DNA of 57,135 nt from Clostridia bacterium (GTDB lineage: Bacteria; Bacillota; Clostridia; Oscillospirales; Acutalibacteraceae): the NCBI GenBank assembly GCA_017481575.1, contig JAFUPA010000039.1, positions 1 to 57,135 on the forward strand. Direction: 5' to 3'. The translations under genes and the position numbers were made by a program. Below the pieces are notes generated by a model. It saw nothing but the letters and a program-made list of their open reading frames with translations, did no database searches and had not been told where the DNA came from. Positions 1 to 8,243 of the stretch are shown piece after piece. The stretch's first letter is position 1. Each line of letters opens with the position of its first letter.

Positions 1-146
1 CCGCCTACGGCGGAGCCTCTCCTCAAGGAGAAGCCTTGGCTTATCACAAATTTGATAGCCTTCCCCTCGAGGGGAAGGTGGCATTTTCGTAAGAAAATGA
101 CGGATGAGGTGTTAATAAAAAGACCCCGACAAACCCCAATTTGCCG
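1..146. repeat. Palindrome-rich intergenic repeat cluster
   Basis: A series of short perfect hairpins occupies the left edge: 1-13 (CCGCC/GGCGG), 18-31 (TCTCCT/AGGAGA), a 20-bp perfect palindrome at 59-78 centred on CTCGAG, and 82-99 (CATTTTC/GAAAATG). Bases 121-146 recur at 54012-54037 with one difference in 26. The same kind of hairpin mosaic lies at 53.8-54.0 kb. I see no credible gene in 1-226; the reading frame across it has no homology I recognise. Confidence 0.7.
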
Positions 147-226
147 AAGTCTTCTGCGGAAGCAAGACGCCTGCCCTACCGCACACGATTTGAAGTTTTA
201 TGCAACGGAAATAAATGACACGAAAA

Positions 227-256
227 GAGAGGGAACAGCATACACTGTTCCCTCTC
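227..256 (-). terminator. Intrinsic terminator of the 288-872 gene
   Basis: A perfect 12-bp stem (227-238 with 245-256) has a 6-base loop. Read on the minus strand it is followed by TTTTCG, and it lies 31 bases past the stop codon of the upstream minus-strand gene. Confidence 0.8.
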
Positions 257-287
257 GGAAAAACTCTTTATTTATAATTGAATTCGT

Positions 288-872
288 TTATTTTACATAT
301 TCCATTTTCAAAACGTCATATTCATCTGTACGGTTTCCTTTGTAATGCAGTTCAAAATTATCCTCATTCCACACAAAATAGAATTCACCTTTGTTAACAG
401 GGTTAAATACGTGATTGAACGAATAATCTCCGACTTTCTTCATTGTGAAGTCAGATGTTTTTTCAAAAACGTGCCCGACACCACCGTGAAGATGCGAGGC
501 TTCCATAACCATTATATTATGTTTACCGTCGGTAGAAGAGGATTCAGTAAATTCAGCATCAATGATACTTATTGAAGAGAATGTCATTAATCCGAGATAC
601 CATACAGTAGCCAATGCAAGAACTGCTGTAACCGGAACCGAAACCCATTTCCTTTTTATGTTTTTGAACATTAGCCATGCAATTGAGCACAAAAGCAGCA
701 CAGTACCAATGCAAAGGATTATGAAATAAATTAGTTCCGTGTTTAGAGTACCGAAGCAGAAGTAATAATTCATACCCTCCAGCTTGTTAATGATGTGCCA
801 TAATCCGATAAGTACAACGCCGACAACAAATGCGACCAACGAAAACTTCGGTAAGACAAACTTCCTTTTCAT
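288..872 (-). CDS. Hypothetical three-TM membrane protein
   Basis: A 194-residue protein of unknown function. Three hydrophobic segments are visible: about residues 8-26, 46-68 and 75-97. After them comes a polar C-terminal half (about residues 98-194), probably exposed outside the membrane, with no motif I recognise. The start is supported by AGGGAGA about 7 bases upstream of the ATG. The gene stands alone, with its own terminator at 227-256 and the rubrerythrin terminator directly upstream, so it is likely monocistronic. It may be specific to this lineage. The reading frame is convincing; the function is open. Confidence 0.75.
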   Translation of the reverse strand: MKRKFVLPKFSLVAFVVGVVLIGLWHIINKLEGMNYYFCFGTLNTELIYFIILCIGTVLLLCSIAWLMFKNIKRKWVSVPVTAVLALATVWYLGLMTFSSISIIDAEFTESSSTDGKHNIMVMEASHLHGGVGHVFEKTSDFTMKKVGDYSFNHVFNPVNKGEFYFVWNEDNFELHYKGNRTDEYDVLKMEYVK

Positions 873-895
873 TTTTATCTCTCCCTAAATAACAT

Positions 896-930
896 AAAAG
901 ATATGCTACCTTGATGATAGCATATCTTTT
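896..930 (-). terminator. Terminator after rubrerythrin
   Basis: A 13-bp perfect stem (896-908 with 918-930) with a 9-base loop closes the perR-rbr transcript. Its 3' arm ends in TCTTTT when read on the minus strand. Read on the plus strand it is also T-rich, so it may work in both directions. Confidence 0.8.
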
Positions 931-961
931 TTTGTTTTGCAATAAGGGAATATTAAACTTA

Positions 962-1504
962 TTAACCAAAATATCTCTCAAGAAGACCCTGGAATGCCTT
1001 GCCGTGTCTTGCTTCGTCACGAGCCATTTCGTGAACTGTGTCGTGAATAGCGTCAAGGTTAGCTGCCTTTGCTCTCTTTGCAAGGTCAAACTTACCTGCT
1101 GTTGCGCCGTTTTCAGCAGCAACACGAAGCTCAAGGTTCTTCTTTGTTGAGTCTGTTACAACTTCACCGAGAAGCTCTGCAAACTTTGCTGCGTGCTCTG
1201 CCTCTTCGTAAGCTGCCTTTTCCCAATAAAGACCGATTTCAGGATAACCCTCACGGTGTGCAACTCTTGCCATTGCAAGGTACATACCAACCTCTGTGCA
1301 CTCGCCCTCGAAGTTTGCACGAAGGTCCATGATGATGTCCTCTGAAACGCCCTGTGCTACGCCAACAACGTGCTCTGCTGCCCATGCAAGATTCTCGTCC
1401 TGCTTGTTGAACTTCTCTGCAGGAACTTTACACTGCGGACAAAACTCCGGTGCTGAATCTCCCTCGTGAACATAACCGCATACGCTACATACCCATTTTG
1501 CCAT
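962..1504 (-). CDS. rbr: Reverse-type rubrerythrin (rubredoxin domain first)
   Basis: A non-haem diiron protein expected to reduce hydrogen peroxide in the cytoplasm of anaerobes using electrons from NAD(P)H-rubredoxin oxidoreductases. Of its 180 residues, the first 25 or so form a rubredoxin-like iron centre (C6-x2-C9 and C22-x2-C25). The rest is a ferritin-like four-helix bundle with the expected Glu and E-x-x-H ligands (E68/E71, E101-x-x-H104, and DEARH near the C-terminus). In classical rubrerythrin the rubredoxin domain is at the C-terminus, so this is the reversed form described in clostridia. GGAGG precedes the ATG. It lies 43 bases downstream of perR with no terminator between, so the two probably share a transcript under peroxide control. 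Confidence 0.93.
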   Translation of the reverse strand: MAKWVCSVCGYVHEGDSAPEFCPQCKVPAEKFNKQDENLAWAAEHVVGVAQGVSEDIIMDLRANFEGECTEVGMYLAMARVAHREGYPEIGLYWEKAAYEEAEHAAKFAELLGEVVTDSTKKNLELRVAAENGATAGKFDLAKRAKAANLDAIHDTVHEMARDEARHGKAFQGLLERYFG

Positions 1505-1547
1505 AATAATTTACCTCCAAATAAATTTTAAATAATTTGTTTTTTTA

Positions 1548-1925
1548 TTATAAACAGCTGTTACATACACCGATAAATGTTATCGTGTGTGATGTAATTC
1601 TGCCATCTACAAAATCATGAGCTTTTTTCTCAATATCCTCAAGCACGGGGTAGGCGACATCGTAAAGTCGTTTGCACTCCGAACAGAGCATATGATAATG
1701 ATTTTTTGCATTGCCGTCAAAGTGATCGGCTCCGCCGACTGAAATTTTCTGAATTGTGCCGTCCTCCGAAAGCATATTCAGGTTTCTGTAAACCGTTCCG
1801 AGGCTTAAGTTCGGCATATTTATTTTAAGTGATAAATAAATCTCCTCGGCGGTCGGGTGGTCATGCCTTTGGCATAACTCATTTATAATTGCGTCACGCT
1901 GTTTGCTGTGCTTTGTTATTGCCAT
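1548..1925 (-). CDS. perR: Peroxide-responsive repressor PerR (Fur family)
   Basis: A 125-residue metal-dependent repressor with an N-terminal winged helix and a C-terminal dimerisation domain. The residues that mark PerR rather than Fur are all present: H23, D70, H76, H78 and D89 correspond to H37, D85, H91, H93 and D104 of Bacillus PerR. The Asp at 70 is the position usually Glu in Fur. Structural zinc ligands are C81-x2-C84 and C121-x2-C124. The start is the ATG at 1925, with GGAGG seven bases upstream; a TTG at 1943 lies upstream of the ribosome site and is rejected. It probably represses itself and the downstream rubrerythrin, and derepresses when the Fe-bound His residues are oxidised. 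Confidence 0.9.
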   Translation of the reverse strand: MAITKHSKQRDAIINELCQRHDHPTAEEIYLSLKINMPNLSLGTVYRNLNMLSEDGTIQKISVGGADHFDGNAKNHYHMLCSECKRLYDVAYPVLEDIEKKAHDFVDGRITSHTITFIGVCNSCL

Positions 1926-1944
1926 TGCATAACCTCCAATCAAT

Positions 1945-1971
1945 TAATAATGATAATCGTTACTGTTATTA
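1945..1971. promoter_or_regulatory. Probable PerR/Fur-type operator
   Basis: An AT-rich imperfect dyad (TAATAA ... TTATTA arms) sits between the perR -10 box and the ribosome site. Bases 1946-1964 match 15 of 19 positions of the classical Fur box, and the core matches the PerR box less well (about 9 of 14). Its position over the transcription start suits autorepression. Confidence 0.55.
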
Positions 1972-1995
1972 TAATTGATTTTTAGGAATTGTCAA
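1968..1995 (-). promoter_or_regulatory. perR-rbr promoter
   Basis: TTGACA (1990-1995) and TATAAT (1968-1973) on the minus strand, 16-bp spacer: a perfect consensus match for the housekeeping sigma factor. Confidence 0.85.
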
Positions 1996-2014
1996 TACCT
2001 TTTTTAAAAATTTT

Positions 2015-2043
2015 TTGACTTTTTTTATTTCATAAGTTAATAT
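2015..2043 (+). promoter_or_regulatory. Promoter of the lipoprotein gene
   Basis: TTGACT (2015-2020), 17-bp spacer, TAATAT (2038-2043). It diverges from the perR promoter, and the two -35 regions are about 20 bp apart. Confidence 0.65.
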
Positions 2044-2085
2044 ATATCCGATAAGTTTACTATATTCAATTTTTGGGTGATTAAA

Positions 2086-2532
2086 ATGAAAAAAACGTTA
2101 ATTTTTATTTCTGTTTTAATTATAATACTGTCGTTATTTACCGCTTGCGGCAAAAAGTCCGAAGAGGGCGAAACTACCACAAGTCCGACTATGAATGATT
2201 ATGCGAATGACTACTATTCTTTAACCGAGCCGTCATTTACCGTTGGTGCGGTCAAGACGAGCGAGCGTTTTGAAACGGGCGAAAATGAATATCAGCTTTA
2301 CTATTATGACGAAAACGGCTTACCTGCCAAGCTTGAAACCTACCGCAACGGTAAACTTGTTTATTATAGTCTCGTAAGCGGTGCGGACGATATGGGCAAC
2401 TCTGTTCAGGAAAAATATTACACCGCAGACGGCAAGTTTGTTGCTATTTTTGATAACGGTATCTTTTTTGATGAAAGCGGAAAACGTCTTTCCGAGGATT
2501 ACGTTCAGGCTCAGCTTGACAAGCTGAAATAA
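2086..2532 (+). CDS. Small secreted lipoprotein, function unknown
   Basis: A 148-residue predicted lipoprotein. The N-terminus has a short basic start, a hydrophobic stretch and a lipobox ending L-F-T-A-C, so the mature protein would begin at Cys21 and be lipid-anchored on the outer face of the membrane. The mature part is acidic and rich in Tyr and Asp/Glu, with an antiparallel-looking repeat of the YYDENG type that resembles short beta-repeat proteins. I cannot assign a function. The ATG at 2086 is preferred over a GTG at 2077 because it gives a standard signal peptide; the ribosome site (GGGTG) is weak. It is monocistronic, with a terminator directly after the stop codon. Confidence 0.75.
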   Translation: MKKTLIFISVLIIILSLFTACGKKSEEGETTTSPTMNDYANDYYSLTEPSFTVGAVKTSERFETGENEYQLYYYDENGLPAKLETYRNGKLVYYSLVSGADDMGNSVQEKYYTADGKFVAIFDNGIFFDESGKRLSEDYVQAQLDKLK

Positions 2533-2538
2533 AAACGA

Positions 2539-2571
2539 GGCTGTGTACTTTTTTGGGTACACAGCCTTTTT
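2539..2571. terminator. Bidirectional terminator
   Basis: The 10-bp stem 2539-2548/2557-2566 is followed by TTTTT on the plus strand. On the minus strand it is followed by TCGTTTTTATT. It serves the converging lipoprotein and HAD phosphatase genes. Confidence 0.85.
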
Positions 2572-2572
2572 G

Positions 2573-3142
2573 TCAGTTGATTTTAGTAACTTTACCTTTC
2601 ACGACGTGATATTTGTTTTCTGTTGCAAGCGTCAGAAGCGGCCCGTCGGATTTAAGGTTGTCGGTATATACGTCACGGATTGTATATTCGTCAGCGTATT
2701 TTTTCATTCTTTCAACCTTTTCTCCGTCCTTGCAGTTAAGCCCGATTGCCTTACCTGTTTTTGTGTCAAACTCGGTTGCAACAATCAGGTCAACACCGAG
2801 CCTGTCGCAAATCGGCTTAATCTGAAAAACAGGGGAGGCAGAGCAGACAATCGTTTTAACACTCCTGTCTCTGTTGACAAAATAAGGGTTGATTTTGTGT
2901 GCGTATTTCTGCCAGAAAAGTGTTGTTTCCTTTTCGCAATCCACACTTTTTAAGGGAGCGTAGAATGCTTCTTTAAATTTTTCCGTTGGCACAATTCCGA
3001 GGGCAAAACCGATGAGCGTAATTATATGCCACGGAAGGTAGAGGAGAAAACGAGGATGTCTTCTTAACTCGAAAAGGTAGAAATACGTGCCTGATTCGCC
3101 GTTGAATATCGTTTTGTCAAAATCGTATAGGTCAGCAATCAT
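2573..3142 (-). CDS. HAD-superfamily (IB-type) phosphatase
   Basis: A 189-residue haloacid dehalogenase-type hydrolase related to phosphoserine phosphatase-like subfamily IB. Motif I is D-F-D-K-T near residue 7 (Asp nucleophile plus Asp acid/base), motif II is S-A-S near residue 100, and motif III is T-D-N near residue 160 for Mg binding. A hydrophobic patch at about 30-50 forms the cap insertion and may touch the membrane. The substrate is not evident. Its ATG overlaps the stop codon of the GH95 gene (TAATG), so the two are translationally coupled. A role in processing a sugar phosphate is possible but only inferred from that coupling. Confidence 0.82.
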   Translation of the reverse strand: MIADLYDFDKTIFNGESGTYFYLFELRRHPRFLLYLPWHIITLIGFALGIVPTEKFKEAFYAPLKSVDCEKETTLFWQKYAHKINPYFVNRDRSVKTIVCSASPVFQIKPICDRLGVDLIVATEFDTKTGKAIGLNCKDGEKVERMKKYADEYTIRDVYTDNLKSDGPLLTLATENKYHVVKGKVTKIN

Positions 3143-5445
3143 TAAATTTCAACATCCTTTTTGCCGTCAAGAGTTACGTTAACAGTCTTGTCGCCGTAAA
3201 TGATTTCATAGTCGCCCTTACCGTCAAGTGTAAGCTTTGTGAGCTTGCCGTCTGCCCAATCGATGTCAACCTTAACACCGCCCTTGGCTGTAAGTCCGTG
3301 AATGTGACCGTCAGCCCACTTGTCGGGAAGTGCGGGGAGAATGAGAATTCTGTTCTCAAACGACTGCATAAGAGCCTGTGCAATACCACTTGTTGCACCG
3401 AAGTTACCGTCAATCTGGAACGGCGGATGAGCGTCAAACATATTCGGGAATGTGCCACCTCTGCCGGGTGTATACTTCGGGTTGATGTATCTCAACTGGT
3501 TGTCAATGAGCTTAATCACCTTGTCCTTGTCACGAAGTCTTGCCCAGAAGTTAATCTTCCAACCAAGGCTCCAGCCTGTGCCGTTGTCACCACGAAGCTC
3601 AAGTGTTCTTCTTGCCGCCTGAGCAAGCTCAGGTGTGTCGTCAACATTGATAAGGTTTGCAGGGAAGAGCGAATAAAGGTGAGAAACGTGGCGGTGATGC
3701 TGGTCAAACCCGACAACGTCCTTGTACCATTCAAGAAGCTCACCCTTTGAGCCTATTCTGTAGGGAAGGAGCTTTTCATATTTCACTTTAATCTCGTCAA
3801 TGATGTCACTTTCTGCACCGAGAATTTCCGCAGCCTTCATAATATTGAGGAAAAGGTCACGAATGATTCCCATTGTCATATATGTGGTTTCGCTGATAGA
3901 GCAATCCTTTCTGCCGATTTTATACTCGTTTTCGGGTGAGGTTGAGGGAGCAAAAATGAGATAGCCGTCCTTGTCCTCAATCATCATATCAAGGCAGAAA
4001 CGAGCAGCAGATTCCATAATCGGAAGAGCTGTGTCCTTAAGGAAAGCCTTGTCGAGTGTGTATTCATACTGCTCAAAAAGGTGACGGCAGAACCAAGCAC
4101 CTGCCATTGACCAGAAAGACCATACGGGGTTGCCCTTTGACGGAGTGGGAATTCTCCAAAGGTCAACGTTATGGTGAACGCAGAAGCCGCCTGCGTTGTA
4201 GTAATTCTTTGCAACCTCTTTACCCGAAACCGAAAGCTCTTTGATAAAATCAATAAGAGGCTGGTTCATTTCTGGGAGAGAGCAGGTCATTGTGGGCCAG
4301 TAGTTCATTTCTGTGTTTATGTTTGTGGTGTAGTTTGAACGCCACGGTGAGCACATTTTGAAAGTCCAGATGCCCTGGAGTGTCATAGCCTGTGAGCCGG
4401 CTCTTGAAGCAGCAATTGTAAGGTAACGACCGTAGTTGAAAAGAAGACAGTAAAGGTCGTTGTCGTTATTTTTATTGTAAAGGAATTCGTGAAGTCTGCG
4501 GTTTGTGGGTGTTGAGTCCTTTTTACTGTTGCCGAGGTCGATTGAAACTCTGTCATAAAACTCTTTGTGGTCAGCGATGTGACGAGCCTTGAGTTCTTCA
4601 ACACTCTGTACCGAAGCGGCGGAAATTCTTTCACGGCATATGCCCTCATAATCCTTTTCGGACTGTGTAAGCGGCTTGTCCCAAGCTTCAAAACTACTTT
4701 CTGCGGTAAGGATGATGTTAGCGTATGTTGCATCTGAAACGGTAAGATGCTTTTTATTGGCCTTAATCTGACCGTCGGTCAGCACCTTGAACATACAGCA
4801 GAATGAAACGCCAACCTGATCTCCGCACCAATACTCGGCGATAGCCTTCGGGTCTTTTGAAAAGTCAATGTGGCTCGGGCAAAGACCTCTTAAAGTGTAT
4901 GTATCACCATTTGTCTCAACCTCGTTCTTAAGCTCGCAGTTTACCATTGCGTTGAAGTCGAGCTTCTTTTTACCCTCACACTTGATTGAGTAAACAAGCA
5001 CCTTGTCGGGGTGGCTGATGAAAGCTTCTCTGTTATAAACTGTGTCGTTAGCGGTGTATTCAACTTTTGTGACAGCAGTTGCAATGTCAAGCTCACGTCT
5101 GTACTTTTTAGCACACATATGCACGTTTGATGTGAGCATAAGCTTACCGAGCTGAAGATACCATTCGCAATCGTCACCCGTAAGGTTTTCTTCAATATAA
5201 TCTCTTGATTCTATCATTTTGCCGTCGAGCGCAAGATCACGAGCCTTTACAAAATGCTCGTACTTGTTATCAACAGCATATTTATGTGAAAAGCCTGACC
5301 AGAGTGTGTCAAGGTTAAGACCGACGGTTTCTTTGTCAACACCGCCGAAAACCATTGCACCGAGGCTACCGTTACCGAGCGGCAAAGCCTCAACCCACTC
5401 TTTAGCAGGATGATTGTACCATAAAACGTGTGAACCGAGTCCCAT
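3142..5445 (-). CDS. GH95 alpha-L-fucosidase/galactosidase-type glycosidase
   Basis: A 767-residue inverting glycosidase of family GH95, expected to release alpha-1,2-linked L-fucose (or a related sugar) from glycans. The N-terminal beta-sandwich opens with the family signature W-Y-N-H-P-A and EALPLGNG at about 10-30. The alpha/alpha barrel carries the asparagine-rich TNINTEMNYW segment (about residue 375), which supplies the Asn pair that activates the base. It also has S-P-E-N-E (about 505, general acid Glu) and Q-I-D-G-N-F-G (about 677, Asp). All catalytic positions known from Bifidobacterium AfcA appear present. No signal peptide is seen, so it acts on imported oligosaccharide. The start at 5445 is fixed by GGAGGT seven bases upstream; an upstream in-frame extension is rejected. 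Confidence 0.9.
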   Translation of the reverse strand: MGLGSHVLWYNHPAKEWVEALPLGNGSLGAMVFGGVDKETVGLNLDTLWSGFSHKYAVDNKYEHFVKARDLALDGKMIESRDYIEENLTGDDCEWYLQLGKLMLTSNVHMCAKKYRRELDIATAVTKVEYTANDTVYNREAFISHPDKVLVYSIKCEGKKKLDFNAMVNCELKNEVETNGDTYTLRGLCPSHIDFSKDPKAIAEYWCGDQVGVSFCCMFKVLTDGQIKANKKHLTVSDATYANIILTAESSFEAWDKPLTQSEKDYEGICRERISAASVQSVEELKARHIADHKEFYDRVSIDLGNSKKDSTPTNRRLHEFLYNKNNDNDLYCLLFNYGRYLTIAASRAGSQAMTLQGIWTFKMCSPWRSNYTTNINTEMNYWPTMTCSLPEMNQPLIDFIKELSVSGKEVAKNYYNAGGFCVHHNVDLWRIPTPSKGNPVWSFWSMAGAWFCRHLFEQYEYTLDKAFLKDTALPIMESAARFCLDMMIEDKDGYLIFAPSTSPENEYKIGRKDCSISETTYMTMGIIRDLFLNIMKAAEILGAESDIIDEIKVKYEKLLPYRIGSKGELLEWYKDVVGFDQHHRHVSHLYSLFPANLINVDDTPELAQAARRTLELRGDNGTGWSLGWKINFWARLRDKDKVIKLIDNQLRYINPKYTPGRGGTFPNMFDAHPPFQIDGNFGATSGIAQALMQSFENRILILPALPDKWADGHIHGLTAKGGVKVDIDWADGKLTKLTLDGKGDYEIIYGDKTVNVTLDGKKDVEI

Positions 5446-5475
5446 AAAAATTACCTCCATAATAGATATAAACAA

Positions 5476-5505
5476 AGTATACATTATATAAACAATCAAA
5501 GTCAA
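5476..5505 (-). promoter_or_regulatory. Promoter of the GH95-HAD operon
   Basis: TTGACT (5500-5505) and TATACT (5476-5481) on the minus strand with an 18-bp spacer, about 30 bases upstream of the GH95 ATG. A second TATAAT-like string overlaps the spacer. Confidence 0.6.
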
Positions 5506-5514
5506 TTGATTATC

Positions 5515-5543
5515 TTGCAATTTTTAACATTTTATTATAGAAT
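5515..5543 (+). promoter_or_regulatory. Promoter of the flavoprotein-cmk-plsC-ispH operon
   Basis: TTGCAA (5515-5520), 17-bp spacer, TAGAAT (5538-5543). It diverges from the GH95 promoter. Confidence 0.6.
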
Positions 5544-5581
5544 ATATAAGTATATTTGTGTATTGTTTGATTGGAGTAATT

Positions 5582-6817
5582 ATGTCACAGAAAGTTTTGA
5601 TAGTCGGTGCAGGTGCGGCGGGACTTATTGCCGCAGGTACTGCCTCCGCCTACGGTAAAGAAGTTACAATACTTGAAAGAAATGAACGCCCGGCACGCAA
5701 GGTTGTTATAACAGGCAAGGGCAGGTGTAACGTTACAAATAACTGTAAAGAGCTTGACGAGCTTATTTCAAATGTTCCGGTCAACGGACGTTTTCTTTAC
5801 AGTGCATTTTCCAACTTTATGCCGCAGGACACAATCGAGCTTATTGAGGATATGGGTGTGCCGCTCAAATGCGAGCGTGGCAACCGTGTTTTTCCCGTTT
5901 CGGATAAAGCACTCGACATTGTCGATGCACTTGTGCGTTACGGTACGGATGACGGTGCCGAGATTGTGCAGGGCAGGGCAAAGGAACTGATTATCGAAAA
6001 CGGCGAGCTTCGTGGTGTGCGTACCTTTGACGGCGAGGAGCTTTATGCCGACAGCGTGCTTGTTGCAACGGGCGGTATGTCATATCAGGCAACCGGCTCA
6101 ACGGGAGACGGATACTCTCTTGCATGTCAGGCAGGTCATACGATTGTCGAGCCTAAGCCGTCGCTTGTACCTCTCAATGCTCACGAGGGCTTTTGCTCCG
6201 AGCTTATGGGGCTTTCTCTGCGCAATGTCGGAATGAAGGTTGTAGATGCCAAGAAAAACAACAAGGTTATTTACGAGGATTTTGGTGAAATGCTCTTTAC
6301 ACACTTTGGTGTTTCGGGACCTATGGTGCTTTCTGCAAGCTCACACCTTCGTGAAATGGAAAAGGGCAGATACATTATATATATAGATTTAAAGCCCGCA
6401 CTCGACCACGACCAGCTCGACGCAAGAATATTGCGGGATTTTTCAGAGAATACTAATAAAAATTATATCAATTCGCTCGGTGCTCTTTTACCGAGAAAGC
6501 TTATTCCCGTTGTGGCAAAATTGAGCGGAATCAAGCCGACAGTCAAGGTTAATCAGATTACACGTGAGGAACGCCGCAGACTTGTTGAGCTTTTAAAATC
6601 CTTCAAGGTAACAGTTAAAGGCTTCCGACCGATTGACGAGGCTATCATCACCTCGGGCGGAGTCAAGGTTTCGGAGATAAATCCCAAAACAATGGAGTCA
6701 AAGCTCCTCAAAGGTCTTTATTTCGCAGGCGAGGTCATTGACGTTGATGCCTACACGGGCGGCTTTAATTTACAGATTGCATTTTCAACCGGCAAGCTTG
6801 CCGGCGAAAATATATGA
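5582..6817 (+). CDS. BaiN/HI0933-type FAD-dependent flavoprotein
   Basis: A 411-residue member of the BaiN/RdsA/HI0933 flavoprotein family. The N-terminus has the FAD dinucleotide-binding G-A-G-A-A-G motif (about residues 9-14), and the C-terminus has the family's FAGEVIDVDAYTGGFN-like FAD-binding segment. Between them lies the family's inserted substrate domain. Some relatives reduce bile-acid intermediates; most have no known substrate, so the name gives family only. The start at 5582 is chosen for the upstream TTGGAG site; ATG GTTs further upstream lack one. The stop overlaps an ATG (ATGA), and the gene is first in a tight run with cmk, an arrangement common in clostridia. Confidence 0.85.
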   Translation: MSQKVLIVGAGAAGLIAAGTASAYGKEVTILERNERPARKVVITGKGRCNVTNNCKELDELISNVPVNGRFLYSAFSNFMPQDTIELIEDMGVPLKCERGNRVFPVSDKALDIVDALVRYGTDDGAEIVQGRAKELIIENGELRGVRTFDGEELYADSVLVATGGMSYQATGSTGDGYSLACQAGHTIVEPKPSLVPLNAHEGFCSELMGLSLRNVGMKVVDAKKNNKVIYEDFGEMLFTHFGVSGPMVLSASSHLREMEKGRYIIYIDLKPALDHDQLDARILRDFSENTNKNYINSLGALLPRKLIPVVAKLSGIKPTVKVNQITREERRRLVELLKSFKVTVKGFRPIDEAIITSGGVKVSEINPKTMESKLLKGLYFAGEVIDVDAYTGGFNLQIAFSTGKLAGENI

Positions 6818-6831
6818 TTAGGAGATTTTAT

Positions 6832-7500
6832 ATGGCTATAAATATTGCAATTGACGGCCCTGCAGGTGCAGGAAAATCAAGCGTAGCAAAGCTTGTTTCA
6901 AAAAAACTCGGTTATATTTATGTTGACACAGGTGCGCTTTACCGCACAGTCGGTCTTTACTCAATCCGCAAGGGCATCGACACAAAGGATGCAGAAGCTG
7001 TAACAGCTACACTTAAGGATATCGAGGTCAAGCTCGGTTTTGTTGACGGTGCACAGCACGTTTTCCTCAACGGTGAGGACGTTTCTGATGCTATCAGAAC
7101 TCCCGAAGCATCAATGGGTGCTTCAAACGTTTCAGCAATCCCTGCTGTCAGAACTTTCCTCTTTGACTTGCAGAGAGATATTGCCAAAGAAAACGACTGC
7201 ATTATGGACGGCAGAGATATCGGCACAGTCGTTCTTCCCGATGCACAGATTAAGATTTTTCTCACAGCTTCTCCTGAAGCAAGAGCCGAAAGACGCTACA
7301 AGGAGCTCATTGAAAAAGGCGAAAAGGTCGATTTTCAAGACGTTCTTGACGACATAAACAAGCGTGACTATCAGGACTCTCACCGTGAAATCGCACCGCT
7401 TAAGCAGGCAGAGGATGCAATCCTTGTCGATAACAGCGGATGCAATCTTGAAGAGGGCGCACAGCTTATTTTAGATGTTATCAGCGAAAAGCTCGCATAA
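6832..7500 (+). CDS. cmk: Cytidylate kinase
   Basis: A 222-residue cytoplasmic kinase that phosphorylates CMP and dCMP to the diphosphates with ATP, essential for pyrimidine nucleotide supply. The P-loop G-P-A-G-A-G-K-S is at about residues 8-15. The Y-V-D-T-G-A-L-Y-R substrate segment and the M-D-G-R-D-I-G-T motif for CMP recognition follow. The length is typical of bacterial Cmk. The ATG at 6832 is preferred because AGGAG lies eight bases upstream; an ATG at 6814 would overlap the previous stop and carries no site. It sits 14 bases after the flavoprotein gene and directly before plsC, clearly one operon. Confidence 0.97.
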   Translation: MAINIAIDGPAGAGKSSVAKLVSKKLGYIYVDTGALYRTVGLYSIRKGIDTKDAEAVTATLKDIEVKLGFVDGAQHVFLNGEDVSDAIRTPEASMGASNVSAIPAVRTFLFDLQRDIAKENDCIMDGRDIGTVVLPDAQIKIFLTASPEARAERRYKELIEKGEKVDFQDVLDDINKRDYQDSHREIAPLKQAEDAILVDNSGCNLEEGAQLILDVISEKLA

Positions 7501-7515
7501 TTGAGGTTTATTTCT

Positions 7516-8187
7516 ATGCCCTATAAATTTGATTTTTCAAATCACAATTCACGCTTTGCTTACAGGTTTATGCGACCGTTAGCAGGCATTGTCACAAAAA
7601 CTAAATATAAAATAACGTATATCGGTCAGGAGAATATTCCCGAGACAGGCGGATTTATTCTTGCGGCAAACCACATCACAGCCCTTGACCCGGTTATAAT
7701 TTCTGTCGGCTTCAAACGGACTATGCACTTTATGGCAAAGGACGAGCTTTTTCAGAATAAACTCATCGGCTGGGCGATGGCACAGCTTAATGCCTTCCCT
7801 GTGGACAGAACAAAATTCGATTACGATGCAATAGATTATGCTATCAGCGTTGTCAAAAACGGCGATGTGCTCGGTATCTTCCCGGAAGGCACACGTTCAC
7901 CCGACTACACTCCGCAAAAAGGTAAGGGCGGTGTGTGTTACATAGCAAAAATGTGCAAATGCGATGTCGTTCCCGTTTCTATTTATACAAGTGACGAAGC
8001 AAAAACAGGCACAAGGCTTACTGTAAGATACGGCAAGCCTATAAAGCACGAGGAATTGAAATTTGACCCGAACAGCAACAAAATGAAGGACTTGCGCCAC
8101 GCAACCAACCTTATTATGGAAGAAATTACAAAATTGTGGAAACTGGGTCATCAAATACAAGATGATTGCGCAGTAAAACAATTATAA
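7516..8187 (+). CDS. plsC: 1-acylglycerol-3-phosphate O-acyltransferase (PlsC)
   Basis: A 223-residue membrane-associated acyltransferase that adds the second acyl chain to lysophosphatidic acid to make phosphatidic acid. The catalytic N-H-x4-D box is seen as N-H-I-T-A-L-D (about residue 50), and the substrate-binding F-P-E-G-T-R-S box is at about residue 120. The N-terminal region is only mildly hydrophobic, as in other short PlsC proteins. The start at 7516 follows GAGG by nine bases; the gene begins 15 bases after the cmk stop. The cmk-plsC-ispH order is a conserved clostridial cluster. Confidence 0.93.
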   Translation: MPYKFDFSNHNSRFAYRFMRPLAGIVTKTKYKITYIGQENIPETGGFILAANHITALDPVIISVGFKRTMHFMAKDELFQNKLIGWAMAQLNAFPVDRTKFDYDAIDYAISVVKNGDVLGIFPEGTRSPDYTPQKGKGGVCYIAKMCKCDVVPVSIYTSDEAKTGTRLTVRYGKPIKHEELKFDPNSNKMKDLRHATNLIMEEITKLWKLGHQIQDDCAVKQL

Positions 8188-8208
8188 TAGCGTAGCAGAT
8201 ATATTACT

Positions 8209-8228
8209 GCAATGCCCTTAGGCATTGC
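8209..8228 (+). other. Hairpin just upstream of the ispH-rpsA ribosome site
   Basis: A perfect 8-bp stem (GCAATGCC 8209-8216, GGCATTGC 8221-8228) with a CTTA loop, no T-run after it, and the AAAGGGAG ribosome site immediately downstream. It is not a terminator. It may tune mRNA stability or translation between plsC and ispH. Confidence 0.5.
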
Positions 8229-8243
8229 AAAGGGAGAAAGGTC

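Noticed and set aside
52-345. 97-codon plus-strand frame at the left edge
   Set aside because: Runs across palindromes, a minus-strand terminator and the end of a good minus-strand gene; no start signals.
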